Source: JBAOHV01 sp964450685 (GTDB lineage Bacteria; Actinomycetota; Acidimicrobiia; Acidimicrobiales; Microtrichaceae). Taken from it: a stretch of DNA of 64,000 nucleotides. The stretch's first letter is position 1, and each line of letters starts with the position of its first letter. Positions 41,258 through 50,362 of the stretch are shown one piece after another. The position numbers were made by a program, and so were the translations under genes. Below the pieces are notes generated by a model. It saw only the letters and a list, made by a program, of their open reading frames with translations. It was not told the DNA's origin and searched no databases. The stretch covers positions 1-64,000 of the forward strand of contig CAYVDN010000001.1 in the NCBI GenBank assembly GCA_964450685.1. Reading direction: 5' to 3'.

Positions 41258-42862
41258 TCAGGTCGACTGCCCTGCCTGGTGGCGGGCGACCAGTTGTCGT
41301 GCGATCACCTTCAGACACAGGGTCTCGTCGGCGCCTTCGAAGATCGACAGGACACGGGCATCCACGAAGAGTCGGCTGACCGTGTACTCCTCGGCGTAGC
41401 CCATGCCGCCGTGGATCTGCATAGCCTCGCGGGTTACCCACTCGGCCGCCTTGCAGACGTACGCCTTGATCATCGAGGCCTCAAGCGTTCCCTCGCCCTT
41501 GGCCATCAGACGGGCCACCTGGTAGGCGAACTGCCGCGCCCCCTGGATGGTCACCGCCATCCGGGCGAGCTTTGCCTGGGTCAGCTGATACTCGTGGACT
41601 GGCTGACCGAAGACGCTGCGGTCGAGTGAGTACTGGCGGGCCTCCTCGAGGGCGGCCTGCATGACACCCAGCGCCCGGGCGGCCGTCTGTAGACGGCCGT
41701 TCTCGAACCCGGCCATCTGGTAGTAGAACCCGCGCCCGATCCCACCTTCTCGTCCGATCAGGTTCTCATCCGGCACGAACCAGTTCTCGATAGCGATCTC
41801 GTAGGAGTGCATCCCCCGATACCCGATCGTGTCGATCGGACGACCTTCCATCTTCGCCGGGCCGTGGGCGCTGTCGGAGTTGAGCACGAAGCCGTGGGAG
41901 TCGCCCCGCTCCTTGGGGACTATGAACATCGAGAGTCCCCGGTGGCCGATCGACCGGTCCGGGTCGGTCCTTGCCAGCACCATCAGCACATCGGCGCGTG
42001 CGCCGAACGTGCACCACGTCTTGACGCCGTTGAGCAGGTAGCCGCCGTCGACCTTCGTGGCGGTGACCTTCACGCCTGCGACGTCGGAGCCGTAGTCGGG
42101 TTCGGTGACCGCCACCGCGTTCATGACCTCAGCCGATGCAAGACGGGGCAGCCACTCCTGCTTCTGCTCCTCGGTCCCACCCGCCTCGAGCGCACGGGCG
42201 AGGATCTCCGGGCGGGTGACGAGGGATCCGCCGGCGCCCAGCGACCCGCGTGAGAGCTCCTCGGTCGAGACGACCATCCCGATGTAGTCGGACTCGTCCC
42301 CGGAGGCGAAGCCACCGTACTCCTCGGCGATCGAGAGCCCGAACGCGCCCATCTCTGCCAGTCCCGAGATGATGTCCTCGGGAATGTCGTCGTTGTGGCG
42401 ATGGATGTGTTCGGCGATCGGGGCGAGTTTCTCGTCGGCGAAGCGACGGAACGTGTCCTGGACCATCTCGAAATCGGCCGAGAGATGACGTGGGCCGTCG
42501 GTGTCGGCGAGTCGGGCGACGAACTCGGCAGCACCGTAGGTGCCCACGAAGCCGCGCACGCCGTCGAGAGCGTTGCTGGTGACTCCCCACTCGGCTTCAC
42601 GCCCGAAGACCTTGGCTGCGAGGTCGGACAGTACGTCGGCGGTGAAGACGGCCGTGATCCGCGCCTCGTCGTCACCGCGTCCGCCGTACTCGAGGAGTGC
42701 CCTCGCTGCCATCACTCCGGCAGCCGCGTGAGCGACGTCGTACGCGAGCACCTGGTTGTCGTCGATCCCGTCGGCAGCAAGGCGGGCGATGGCGGCATCG
42801 AGGACACCCTGGGCGATCTGGAGCGCGTCAGCGGCGTCGTTGAGCAGGTTCTGGTCGGCCAT
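41258..42862 (-). CDS. mcd: Acyl-CoA dehydrogenase, probable (2S)-methylsuccinyl-CoA dehydrogenase
   Basis: At 534 residues it is longer than ordinary acyl-CoA dehydrogenases (about 380). The first 140 residues form an extra helical domain (ADALQIAQGVLDAAIARL, LAYDVAHAAAGVMAARALLEYG), as in methylsuccinyl-CoA dehydrogenase. The dehydrogenase core has VTEPDYGSDVAGVKVTATK, WCTFGARADVL, and GGMGYAEEYTVSRLFVDARVLSIFEGADE with the catalytic Glu region. Mcd makes mesaconyl-C1-CoA in the ethylmalonyl-CoA pathway, whose product enters the Mcl lyases encoded at 38118-40093. TAACCT (42870-42875, minus strand) lies seven bases before the ATG. The family is certain; the exact substrate is inferred. Confidence 0.8.
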   Translation of the reverse strand: MADQNLLNDAADALQIAQGVLDAAIARLAADGIDDNQVLAYDVAHAAAGVMAARALLEYGGRGDDEARITAVFTADVLSDLAAKVFGREAEWGVTSNALDGVRGFVGTYGAAEFVARLADTDGPRHLSADFEMVQDTFRRFADEKLAPIAEHIHRHNDDIPEDIISGLAEMGAFGLSIAEEYGGFASGDESDYIGMVVSTEELSRGSLGAGGSLVTRPEILARALEAGGTEEQKQEWLPRLASAEVMNAVAVTEPDYGSDVAGVKVTATKVDGGYLLNGVKTWCTFGARADVLMVLARTDPDRSIGHRGLSMFIVPKERGDSHGFVLNSDSAHGPAKMEGRPIDTIGYRGMHSYEIAIENWFVPDENLIGREGGIGRGFYYQMAGFENGRLQTAARALGVMQAALEEARQYSLDRSVFGQPVHEYQLTQAKLARMAVTIQGARQFAYQVARLMAKGEGTLEASMIKAYVCKAAEWVTREAMQIHGGMGYAEEYTVSRLFVDARVLSIFEGADETLCLKVIARQLVARHQAGQST

Positions 42863-42872
42863 GGCGCCGAGG

Positions 42873-45506
42873 TTACCGATCGGTAGCTTGCGGCTCCCAA
42901 CCGGCTCGGCCTCCGCCGGACGACGGCGGAAGCAGCGGCGCGTAGGTATGCAGGAAGCTCCGTACACCCTGGACCGGCATCGGCTTACCGAGGTGGTAGC
43001 CCTGAGCGACGTCGCAGCCCAGCTCGCGCAGTCGACCCAGAGCAGCAGCGGACTCGACTCCCTCGGCGATCACCTCGAGATCGAGGTTCCGGGCCAGGTC
43101 GATGACGGAGCGTGCGATGGTCTCGTCGCCGGCTTCGAGGTCGGCCACGAAGCGCCGGTCGATCTTCACGGCGTCGATCGGCAGCTCTCGTAGGTAGGCC
43201 ATCGAGGATGCGCCTGTGCCGAAGTCGTCGACCGCCAGCCCGACCCCGATGCGGTGAAGGCGGTGCAGGGCTTCGAGCGTCTCGTCAGGGTCGTCCGCCA
43301 GGTGAGGTTCGGTGATCTCGAAGCACAGCCCGGCGGCGGGGAAGGCGGTGACGGTGAGCATCTCGTAGAGCCAGGGTTCCAGTCGGGGATCGGCCAGCGC
43401 CCGACTGGAGAGGTTCACTGCGATCCTGAAACCGTGGGGCAGGGCGATTGCCGACAGGTCATCTATCGCTCGTCGGGTCACCGACCTGGTCATCTCCTGG
43501 ATGGTTCCCGAGACCTCTGCGAGCCCCAGGAACGCCGCCGGCTGGAGGAGGCCCCGCACGGGATGGCGCCAACGGACGAGCGCCTCGACACCGACCGGCA
43601 CCAGAGATCCCAGCTCGAGAAGTGGCTGGTAGTGCACCAGCAGATCGTCTGTGCCCACCGCCTCGCTGAACTCTGCGAGCAGGTCGATCCTGGTGACGCT
43701 CTGCTCGTCGTCGCTGTCGCTGTGAGCGACGATCCCGCCGCCTGACTGCTTTGCCCGGTACATAGCGGCGTCGGCGCAGCGGAGCAGCTCCGCCGGCTCC
43801 GTCGCATGGTCTGGCGAGATCGCGACGCCGACGCTGGCTCCGACCTGGAGGCGGTACTCGTCGATCATGAACGGGGCGACGCAGAGCTCGACCAGTCTTT
43901 CGGCTACGCGGACGACCGCGTCGAGATCCTCGACGTCGGTGAGCAGTACAGCGAACTCGTCCCCGCCGAGTCGCGCGATCGTGTCGCAACCCCGCATCCC
44001 GGTCGCGACCCTACGAGCGAGCGCCACAAGCAGGCGGTCTCCGTATTCGTGGCCGAGGGAGTCGTTCACATCCTTGAAGCGGTTGAGGTCCATCAGCAGG
44101 ACGCCGTGGCGTGTGCCGGGAGCGGCGGATCTGAGGGTCGCGTCCAACCTCTGGTTCAGCTGTGCCCTGTTGGGGAGGCCGGTGAGGTCGTCGTGCATTG
44201 CCTGACGTCGCAGCGACTCGGCGGCGCGTGCTCGCCTGGTGACGTCCTCGAGCAGGATCCCGACGCACTGCCCCTCGAGTGGCATCGCACGCAGGGCGTA
44301 GATCTGGTCGTGATTGTCGAACTCCAGGTCCGGTCGTTCGAGTGCGGTTCCGTGGCGGACCACGTCCGCCAGGTGTCCGAGCATCTCGTCGGAGAGCGAC
44401 ATCACGTCGACCAGGTACAGGCCAGTGGCTTCCTGTGCGGTCATACCGACCAGTTCGCTCGCGGCGGGGTTGCCGGCGATGATGCGCAGCGATCTCGGAT
44501 CCGATGGATCCTCGAGCCGCAGGATCGCCAGCGCGATGGGGATCCCCTCGATGAAGTCGATGTAGCTGCGAAGTGAGCTCTCGGCGGCGTGTCGGGCGGT
44601 CTCGTCGATGACGATCCCTCGACGCCGGTTCACATTGCCGTGGTGGTCCAGTTCCACGCGGACACGCTCCAGCAGGTGGTGCTGGCGTGCGAGTGAGTCG
44701 CGGATCCGGAAACGGACCTCGACATCGGATCCCTCGGCGATCCGCTGACGGCTGGCGAGCACCTCGTCGAGGTCGTCGGGGTGCACGTGGGTGGCGATGA
44801 ACGAGAACTGCGCGACCTCGTGTGGGGCGAACCCGAGTAGCTCGAGTGACTGGCCGCTCACGAAGTCGGCGTCCCCCGACGGCCCTGGGCCTTCCCACAC
44901 GAGGGCATCGAGCCCGTTGACCATGTCGTCGAAGCGCGAGCGAGTGCTCGATGCGACGTGGGAGATCCGCTGCATCACGAGGGTGCACAGAGCGGTGCCC
45001 AGTGCCCACGCGACCCAGCTGGTGGCCCAGTCGGCGGGCTGGATGGCGATACCTGTCAAGAGCAGTGCGGCTCCGGTCGGCAGCAGCAGCATCAGGACGT
45101 AGCGGGCATCGAACCAGAACGCGTAGAGGGCTGTGCTGGCGACCATGATGAGCATCCCCGCGGCGAACACGCCCGGGACGAGTGCGATCACAGCGACCGT
45201 CGTCGCCATCTCGATCCAGCCGGTCAACGGGTGCACCGTGCCTCTTGCTCGCAGACTGTGCAGGAACAACATGTTCGAGATGACGCCGAGGAGTCCGGCG
45301 GTGATTCCTGCCGCTATCCGGTTGGGGCCGAACACGGGAAGCATGATCAGCACCATGCCGAACCCCGCGGATGTGGCTATGCGAGCGGTGAACAACTGAT
45401 CCCAGAACGATGTCCAGTCATCGGGCCCTGACAGACTGCGCGTCGGGGTCGCGGTCGCTACTGAAGGTGCGACGTCGTCGTCGAACAACCCTGACCTTCC
45501 GCTCAT
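42873..45506 (-). CDS. Membrane-bound PAS-GGDEF-EAL cyclic-di-GMP regulator
   Basis: An 877-residue protein. The N-terminal third has about five to six hydrophobic helices (GFGMVLIMLPVFGP, ITAGLLGVISNMLF, ATTVAVIALVPGVFAAG, and others), a membrane sensor. Two PAS-like regions follow (about 190-310 and 315-430). The GGDEF domain has RLGGDEF and the EAL domain has VGVEALVRW, VDDFGTGASSM and QGYHLGKPMP. Both active sites look intact. ATG 45506 with GGAG upstream is chosen; the frame upstream is not protein-like. The stop is only ten bases from the mcd start, though the -10 box of mcd lies inside this gene's tail. Confidence 0.92.
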   Translation of the reverse strand: MSGRSGLFDDDVAPSVATATPTRSLSGPDDWTSFWDQLFTARIATSAGFGMVLIMLPVFGPNRIAAGITAGLLGVISNMLFLHSLRARGTVHPLTGWIEMATTVAVIALVPGVFAAGMLIMVASTALYAFWFDARYVLMLLLPTGAALLLTGIAIQPADWATSWVAWALGTALCTLVMQRISHVASSTRSRFDDMVNGLDALVWEGPGPSGDADFVSGQSLELLGFAPHEVAQFSFIATHVHPDDLDEVLASRQRIAEGSDVEVRFRIRDSLARQHHLLERVRVELDHHGNVNRRRGIVIDETARHAAESSLRSYIDFIEGIPIALAILRLEDPSDPRSLRIIAGNPAASELVGMTAQEATGLYLVDVMSLSDEMLGHLADVVRHGTALERPDLEFDNHDQIYALRAMPLEGQCVGILLEDVTRRARAAESLRRQAMHDDLTGLPNRAQLNQRLDATLRSAAPGTRHGVLLMDLNRFKDVNDSLGHEYGDRLLVALARRVATGMRGCDTIARLGGDEFAVLLTDVEDLDAVVRVAERLVELCVAPFMIDEYRLQVGASVGVAISPDHATEPAELLRCADAAMYRAKQSGGGIVAHSDSDDEQSVTRIDLLAEFSEAVGTDDLLVHYQPLLELGSLVPVGVEALVRWRHPVRGLLQPAAFLGLAEVSGTIQEMTRSVTRRAIDDLSAIALPHGFRIAVNLSSRALADPRLEPWLYEMLTVTAFPAAGLCFEITEPHLADDPDETLEALHRLHRIGVGLAVDDFGTGASSMAYLRELPIDAVKIDRRFVADLEAGDETIARSVIDLARNLDLEVIAEGVESAAALGRLRELGCDVAQGYHLGKPMPVQGVRSFLHTYAPLLPPSSGGGRAGWEPQATDR

Positions 45507-45646
45507 ACCGCCACTCCACCTTCCGCATTCCCACAACTGTCGAGCCCCCACCGGACTCCTCACGCATCGCGTTCACTAGACCGCGTTGGGTGAGGTTCGC
45601 AGTATGACACGCACTCGAAGGGCACTGTGCCGCCGTCGGCGAGGTA

Positions 45647-45660
45647 GGGCCGTACGGCCC
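45647..45660. promoter_or_regulatory. Perfect 14-base palindrome upstream of the methyltransferase
   Basis: GGGCCGTACGGCCC lies 60 bases before the methyltransferase start in the gap shared with the GGDEF-EAL gene. A perfect palindrome of this length could be a regulator site; it may also be chance in GC-rich DNA. Confidence 0.25.
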
Positions 45661-45720
45661 AGTGCAATGGGGCGTCATGGCCAACGCTGGATGGGGCCGA
45701 ACGTGGGAAGATCTGCATCG

Positions 45721-46494
45721 ATGGGCGAGGTGGGTCGCAGCGGTATCAACCACTACGCCGCCGGTGGATTCGCATCGGCCGCTCCCACATACGCGAGGAT
45801 CCGACCTGCCTACTCGCGCGCTGCGATCGGAGCCATCAAGGAGCGGGTTCCCGATGGTGCGATCGTCCTGGACGTGGCAGCAGGAACCGGCATCCTCAGT
45901 GGCCAGCTCAGACGTTCTCGCCTGAGCGTGGTCGCGGTCGAGCCGGTGCGGGAGATGCTCGGCCAGCTTCGGTTGACACTTCCGGATGTACCCCCGATAC
46001 AGGCAGTTGCAGAGGTGCTCCCGGTCGCCGAGGGGTCGGTCGATGCCGTCACCGTGGGAGAGGCGCTGCACTGGTTCGGCGATGCGGCCGTTCCGGAGTT
46101 CCGTCGCGTGCTCCGGCATGGTGGGGTGTTGGCGGTGGCGCGTAACAGGCGGGACGAGTCGGTCGACTGGATGGCCTGCTACGGCCGGATAATCCACTCA
46201 GTGCTCGATGGAGCGCGACCCTACGAACGCAGGGACCCCGTTCAGGTGATCGGTTCGACCGGGGGTCTGTCACAGGTCGAGTTCCTCACTGTCGCCAACC
46301 CTCGACGCTGCACCCCGGAAGAACTCGTCCAGCGTGCAGCGTCCACCAGCTTCGTGGCGACCGCGGCGCCAGCGGAGCGTGAAGCGGTGCTCGACCGCGT
46401 TCGCGACCTGGCGCTGACCCATCCAGATCTGGCGGGTCGCGATTCGTTCGAGTTCCCCTACGTCACCGAGCTGTGGATGTGGCAGGCGATCTGA
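45721..46494 (+). CDS. Class I SAM-dependent methyltransferase
   Basis: A 257-residue protein with YARIRPAYSRAAI, VLDVAAGTGILSGQL (SAM-binding glycine loop, residue ~52), VVAVEPVREMLGQL, VGEALHWFGDAAVPEFRRVLRHGGVLAVARN, and a variable C-terminal part. It matches the common Methyltransf_11 group, which methylates small molecules; substrate unknown. ATG 45721 is the likely start because the family's N-terminal NHYAAGGFASAAPTYARI motif begins right after it. Confidence 0.85.
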   Translation: MGEVGRSGINHYAAGGFASAAPTYARIRPAYSRAAIGAIKERVPDGAIVLDVAAGTGILSGQLRRSRLSVVAVEPVREMLGQLRLTLPDVPPIQAVAEVLPVAEGSVDAVTVGEALHWFGDAAVPEFRRVLRHGGVLAVARNRRDESVDWMACYGRIIHSVLDGARPYERRDPVQVIGSTGGLSQVEFLTVANPRRCTPEELVQRAASTSFVATAAPAEREAVLDRVRDLALTHPDLAGRDSFEFPYVTELWMWQAI

Positions 46495-46540
46495 CCGTCA
46501 TCGCGGTGGCCGATGGGGATCAGGGGTTTGATCGGAACGA

Positions 46541-47410
46541 TCACTCCGCCAGGAACGAGATGATCTCGTCGTTCACCACACCCGGCCGTTCCAGATGCAG
46601 GAAGTGCCCGGCGTCATCGACCATGACCGCGCGGCTTCCCTCGACGGACATGACCGACCCAGCGGTCTGAGCGATGTCGGGTCGCATGCAGCCGTCGTTG
46701 CTGCCGTGCAGGTAGAGCAGGGGCTGTGGTGGGACCGCGTAGGCGGCGTTCTGCGCAGCCTCGAGGTCGGCGTGCTGCAGATCGGGCTGGAGCGTCTGGC
46801 GGTAGTACGCGAGTGCAGCGTCGACTCGGCCGTCTCCGTCCATGCAGTCGGCGAAGTGCGCTACGTCCTCGGTGCAGTCGTACCCGGGTGACCAGTCCTG
46901 CCAGATCCGCGAGACGAACTCGAACCCGTCCGCGGGGACGACCAGATCGGCCAGTGGGGTGAGCTGGAAGAACATGTACCAGCTGAGCCTCAGCTGGTCG
47001 TAGCTCATGAAGGCGCTGGCGACCACCGGGCCCGGTGGGACGGCTGCAGCGACCACCCTGCGCCAGTTCTCGGGCGCGAGGACAGCGCCCGAGTATGCGC
47101 CCATCGCCCCCCAGTCGTGGCCGATCAACACGGCGTCTGAATCCCCTCCGAGCGCTGCGTGCAGCTCGTTCGCGTCGACGCCGAGAACGCCTGCCTGATA
47201 GCGGCCGTCGGGGGCGAGCGAAGTGGGCGCGTAGCCCCTGTTGAATGGCGCGACAGCGCGGTACCCGGCTCCGGCGAGGGCCGGCAACAGGTGGCGCCAC
47301 GTCCATGCAGAATCCGGGTACCCGTGCAGGCACAACGCAAGTGGCCCCGTGCCGCTTGTGAGGTACGAGAAGTCGATCCCACCTGCATGCACCGTGCCCT
47401 GCTCGACCAT
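46541..47410 (-). CDS. Alpha/beta hydrolase, epoxide-hydrolase-like
   Basis: A 289-residue hydrolase with LCLHGYPDSAWTWRHLLPAL (HGYP oxyanion hole), VLIGHDWGAMGAYSGA with the Asp nucleophile in HDWG as in epoxide hydrolases and dehalogenases, and DDAGHFLHLERP with the catalytic His. A cap region with HLERPGVVNDEIISFL completes it. ATG 47410 is preferred because the family-type N-terminus (MVEQGTVHAGGIDFSYL) begins there; an in-frame start 23 codons upstream adds a Ser-rich tail. Substrate unknown. Confidence 0.87.
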   Translation of the reverse strand: MVEQGTVHAGGIDFSYLTSGTGPLALCLHGYPDSAWTWRHLLPALAGAGYRAVAPFNRGYAPTSLAPDGRYQAGVLGVDANELHAALGGDSDAVLIGHDWGAMGAYSGAVLAPENWRRVVAAAVPPGPVVASAFMSYDQLRLSWYMFFQLTPLADLVVPADGFEFVSRIWQDWSPGYDCTEDVAHFADCMDGDGRVDAALAYYRQTLQPDLQHADLEAAQNAAYAVPPQPLLYLHGSNDGCMRPDIAQTAGSVMSVEGSRAVMVDDAGHFLHLERPGVVNDEIISFLAE

Positions 47411-47589
47411 GTGCGATCCGGTTCCCTGTGACGAAGAGGAAGGTGACACGGAGGCGATGGTAACCAGCGTCGGTGGCATCTGTCCGCCGAACTGACAGGC
47501 GTGGCCCGCACAGTGGGATTGAGGCGTCCGTCACATGACACGAGGTGGTGGCAGGGTGTTCACTTAGATTTCAGGATCCGTGTGCATGC

Positions 47590-48546
47590 ATGTATCAGAG
47601 GGGGTCGGATGCAGGTCGGACAGCGGTTGGTCGGACACGAGTCGGTCGGACAGTCGGAAGGCGAGCACTGAACGTCACCTTCTACGGGGTGCGCGGCTCG
47701 ACGCCGTGCTCGTGTGACTCGAACAGGCGCTACGGGGGCAACACCTCCTGTGTCGTGCTCGAGTGGCCTGATCGCGACCCGATCATCCTTGATCTCGGTA
47801 CGGGGCTCAGAGTCTTCGGGCTCACCCAGCCGCGGGACGGCTCCTTCCGGGGCACGGCGCTGGTTTCGCATCTCCATTGGGACCATGTGCAGGGGATCCC
47901 GTTCTTCGCCCCCGTCCTGGCCGAAGGCGCCGAGCTCGACATCTACGCACCCGCGCAGGAGGGTGAGTCGCTCTCCGAGGTCGTGCGGACCTTCATGTCG
48001 CCGCCCTACTTCCCGGTCGAGATGGATGCACTGCCTGGTACGTTCCGGTTCCACGAGGTCCGTGACGAGGTGATGGACATCGGAGGGGTGAAGGTGACGG
48101 CGGCGGCGGTTCCGCACATCGGTCCCACCGTCGGATACCGCGTCGAGGACGACGGTGTGTCGCTCGCCTACGTGTCCGACCACCAGCAACCCGGGGTGGG
48201 GTCCACCTCCGTCGCGCCCTCGGTACTCGATCTCTGTGAAGGCGTCGACCTACTGATCCACGACGCCCAGTTCGACCGTGCGGAATTCGCCGAGAAGGCG
48301 ACCTGGGGTCATTGCACCGTCGATTACGCGGTAGAGGTGGCGGTCCGTGCCGGTGCAAAGCGGTTGGTGCTCTTCCACCATGACCCGGCCCACACCGACG
48401 AGCGGATAGACGAGCTATTGGCCGAGGCCTCACGCTCGGCGACCGCCCGTGGCGTCGAAGAGGTGATCGCCGCGAGCGAACAGCTCACAGTGTCGCTGAG
48501 CGCCCACAGCTCCGGCTCTGCGGCCTCGGTGGCCGGCAACCGGTAG
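47590..48546 (+). CDS. Metallo-beta-lactamase-fold hydrolase
   Basis: The family part begins at NVTFYGVRGSTPCSC and has the zinc ligands SHLHWDHVQGIPFF (HxHxDH), AVPHIGPTVGY, VSDHQQPG, IHDAQFDRAEF and VLFHHDPAHTDERID. It belongs to the PhnP/CpdA-like phosphodiesterase group (cyclic phosphate esters). No ATG lies near the expected start: the nearest is 47590, which adds three GRTxV repeats (18 residues); a CTG at 47668 with GGAAGG upstream would give the family-type start. The true start is unsettled. Confidence 0.85.
   Translation: MYQRGSDAGRTAVGRTRVGRTVGRRALNVTFYGVRGSTPCSCDSNRRYGGNTSCVVLEWPDRDPIILDLGTGLRVFGLTQPRDGSFRGTALVSHLHWDHVQGIPFFAPVLAEGAELDIYAPAQEGESLSEVVRTFMSPPYFPVEMDALPGTFRFHEVRDEVMDIGGVKVTAAAVPHIGPTVGYRVEDDGVSLAYVSDHQQPGVGSTSVAPSVLDLCEGVDLLIHDAQFDRAEFAEKATWGHCTVDYAVEVAVRAGAKRLVLFHHDPAHTDERIDELLAEASRSATARGVEEVIAASEQLTVSLSAHSSGSAASVAGNR
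47614..47658 (+). repeat. Three tandem 15-base units near the start of the hydrolase gene
   Basis: GGTCGGACA begins each of three adjacent 15-base units (47614, 47629, 47644). In the hydrolase frame they encode GRTAV, GRTRV and GRTVG. They may be coding or a regulatory site before a CTG start. Confidence 0.7.
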
Positions 48547-48582
48547 CCTCCGCGACGCGACCGAACCGACAACGGAGGAGCA

Positions 48583-49110
48583 ATGCCCGACACCGCCAAC
48601 GGCGAGGAACTTCACGACGCTGTCGTCGAGATCGACCCTGCGCTCTACCGACGTGTGCTCGGGCACTACCCGACCGGAGTGGTGATCGTCGCCGGTGTCG
48701 ACGACGGACATCCAGTCGGTCTGGCCATCGGCTCGTTCTTCTCGGTGTCACTCGAGCCGCCTCTCGTCGGCTTCTGCGTCGCTCGCACCTCGACCAGTTG
48801 GCCCAGGATCGAGGCGACCGGCAACTTCGCCATCACAGTCCTGGCCGAGGACCAGCACGAGACATCCGGACGATTCGCCTCCAAGGTCGCGGACAAGTTC
48901 GAAGGTGAGACCTGGACGAAGGCTCCCGTGACAGGGTCGCCGCTCATCGAGGGCGGTCTCGAGCACATCGACTGCACCCTGCACTCCGTCCTGGACGGCG
49001 GTGACCACGTGATCGTCCTCGGGCGTGTCGTGTACCTCGACGTCATGCGTGACGAGGTCGGCCCGCTCCTGTTCTTCAAGGGCGGCTATGGCCGCCACAC
49101 ATCGCTCTGA
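48583..49110 (+). CDS. Flavin reductase-domain protein (FMN-binding split barrel)
   Basis: A 175-residue protein of the flavin-reductase-like family. Features: YRRVLGHYPTGVVIVAG, GLAIGSFFSVSLEPPLVGFCVARTSTSWPRI, NFAITVLAEDQHETSGRFASK and HIDCTLHSVLDGGDHVIVLGRV. These enzymes use NAD(P)H to reduce FMN/FAD for two-component monooxygenases. No partner monooxygenase is next to it. SD GGAGGAGC precedes the ATG. Confidence 0.9.
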   Translation: MPDTANGEELHDAVVEIDPALYRRVLGHYPTGVVIVAGVDDGHPVGLAIGSFFSVSLEPPLVGFCVARTSTSWPRIEATGNFAITVLAEDQHETSGRFASKVADKFEGETWTKAPVTGSPLIEGGLEHIDCTLHSVLDGGDHVIVLGRVVYLDVMRDEVGPLLFFKGGYGRHTSL

Positions 49111-49120
49111 TAGTCGACCG

Positions 49121-49639
49121 ATGCCCATCTACGCGCTCGGCGACCAGGTACCCGAGATCCACCCTGACGCCTACATCCACCCCGATGCAGTCGTCATCGG
49201 CAACGTAGTCATCGGCGAGCAGACCTCGGTCTGGCCTTCAGCGGTCCTGCGCGGGGACGACGGGTTCATATTCATCGGCGATCGTTGCTCCGTGCAGGAC
49301 GGGGCCGTGATCCACACCACAGCGGTGTTCCCCACGACAGTCGGTGACGAGGTCACCATTGGCCACCTGGCCCACCTCGAGGGCTGCATCGTCGAGGACA
49401 AGGCGTTGATCGGCTCTGGCTCGATAGTGCTGCACAATGCACGCGTCGGACGCGAGGCGGTTGTCGGGGGTGGTGCCTTTGTCCGCAACAACCAGGTCGT
49501 ACCCCCTCTGGCCATGGCGCTGGGTGTGCCCGCTGTCGTCAAGGAATCCGCTGTCCAGCCCGGCCACTTCGACATGGGCGTCGAGTCGTACGTGAAGCGT
49601 GCCGAGCGCTATCGCCGCCGCCTCCGACGGATCGACTGA
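49121..49639 (+). CDS. Gamma-carbonic-anhydrase-like hexapeptide-repeat protein
   Basis: A 172-residue left-handed beta-helix protein with repeated hexapeptides (IGNVVIGEQTSVWPSAVLRGD, VTIGHLAHLEGCIVEDKALIGSGSIVLHNARVG). The GHLAHLEG and VIHTTAVFP segments hold the His metal ligands of the gamma-CA-like group (YrdA/PaaY type). It may hydrate CO2 or only be structural. GATAGT (49109-49114), a weak -10-like box, lies six bases before the ATG, and the upstream flavin reductase ends eleven bases before it. Confidence 0.87.
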   Translation: MPIYALGDQVPEIHPDAYIHPDAVVIGNVVIGEQTSVWPSAVLRGDDGFIFIGDRCSVQDGAVIHTTAVFPTTVGDEVTIGHLAHLEGCIVEDKALIGSGSIVLHNARVGREAVVGGGAFVRNNQVVPPLAMALGVPAVVKESAVQPGHFDMGVESYVKRAERYRRRLRRID

Positions 49640-49707
49640 CCGGTCACCAGCGCCGAGCTCGAGAGACCCGCTCACCGGAATCGCCGTGAATGGGCCACAC
49701 TGGAGAT

Positions 49708-50358
49708 ATGGAGTCAGCTCTTCGCCGCCGTCCACGCCGTATGTCCGACGACGCATGGCGGCGACTCATGGTCTTCGCGACAATGGCCGTTGCGCTGGTG
49801 GGGGCGAACGCTGCTCCAGCGGGCGCCGTCGAGCAATCCATTGCCACCAGGTCGGTCGCACAGTCCGACTGCAGCGGAGTGGTCGTCGACGCGACCATTG
49901 AAGCAGGGTCCATCCCCGGAGGCAGCTGGGCGGTCGCGGATGCGTGTGTACCGGCTGAAGCGGTCTACGAGACCGAGGTTCTCGGCTACCGCCTCGTTGG
50001 CGGAATGGGTGCAGCGACCTACACCGACGGTCACCTCGGGCGTGTTGCGTTCCTGACTGCCAAGGTCTCTCCCGATCGCTCGCTGACCTTGCTGGGCCTG
50101 GAGGACGTCGGCACCGGTACCATCAGTTGGGCGTACGCCGACGGCTCGTACTCGGACACGAGCGGGACGCGAACCGGTGGTGGCGAAGCGAACGCATCCA
50201 CCGTCGTCGGCTCAACCGTGCCAGGTCCGGTGGAGCCTGCGCACCTCGAGCTCGCCATATCTGGTTCCGGTACCGACCTGGCAGGCGCTCAGGGGCCGAT
50301 CGCTGATCAGGTGAGGGCGCTGCTGGACCAGGCACTCGACGCGCTGGCCACCAGCTGA
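49708..50358 (+). CDS. Unknown secreted protein
   Basis: Not recognised. The 216-residue protein has a basic start, a hydrophobic signal (LMVFATMAVALVGANAAPAGA) and a mature domain with ATYTDGHLGRVAFLTAKVSPDRSLTLLGLEDVG and a Gly/Thr-rich segment that looks like a small beta-rich fold, two cysteines (SDCSG and DACV) and a final amphipathic helix (IADQVRALLDQALDAL). ATG 49708 is preferred over an ATG six codons upstream on spacing to GGAGAT. Confidence 0.55.
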   Translation: MESALRRRPRRMSDDAWRRLMVFATMAVALVGANAAPAGAVEQSIATRSVAQSDCSGVVVDATIEAGSIPGGSWAVADACVPAEAVYETEVLGYRLVGGMGAATYTDGHLGRVAFLTAKVSPDRSLTLLGLEDVGTGTISWAYADGSYSDTSGTRTGGGEANASTVVGSTVPGPVEPAHLELAISGSGTDLAGAQGPIADQVRALLDQALDALATS

Positions 50359-50362
50359 CAGC

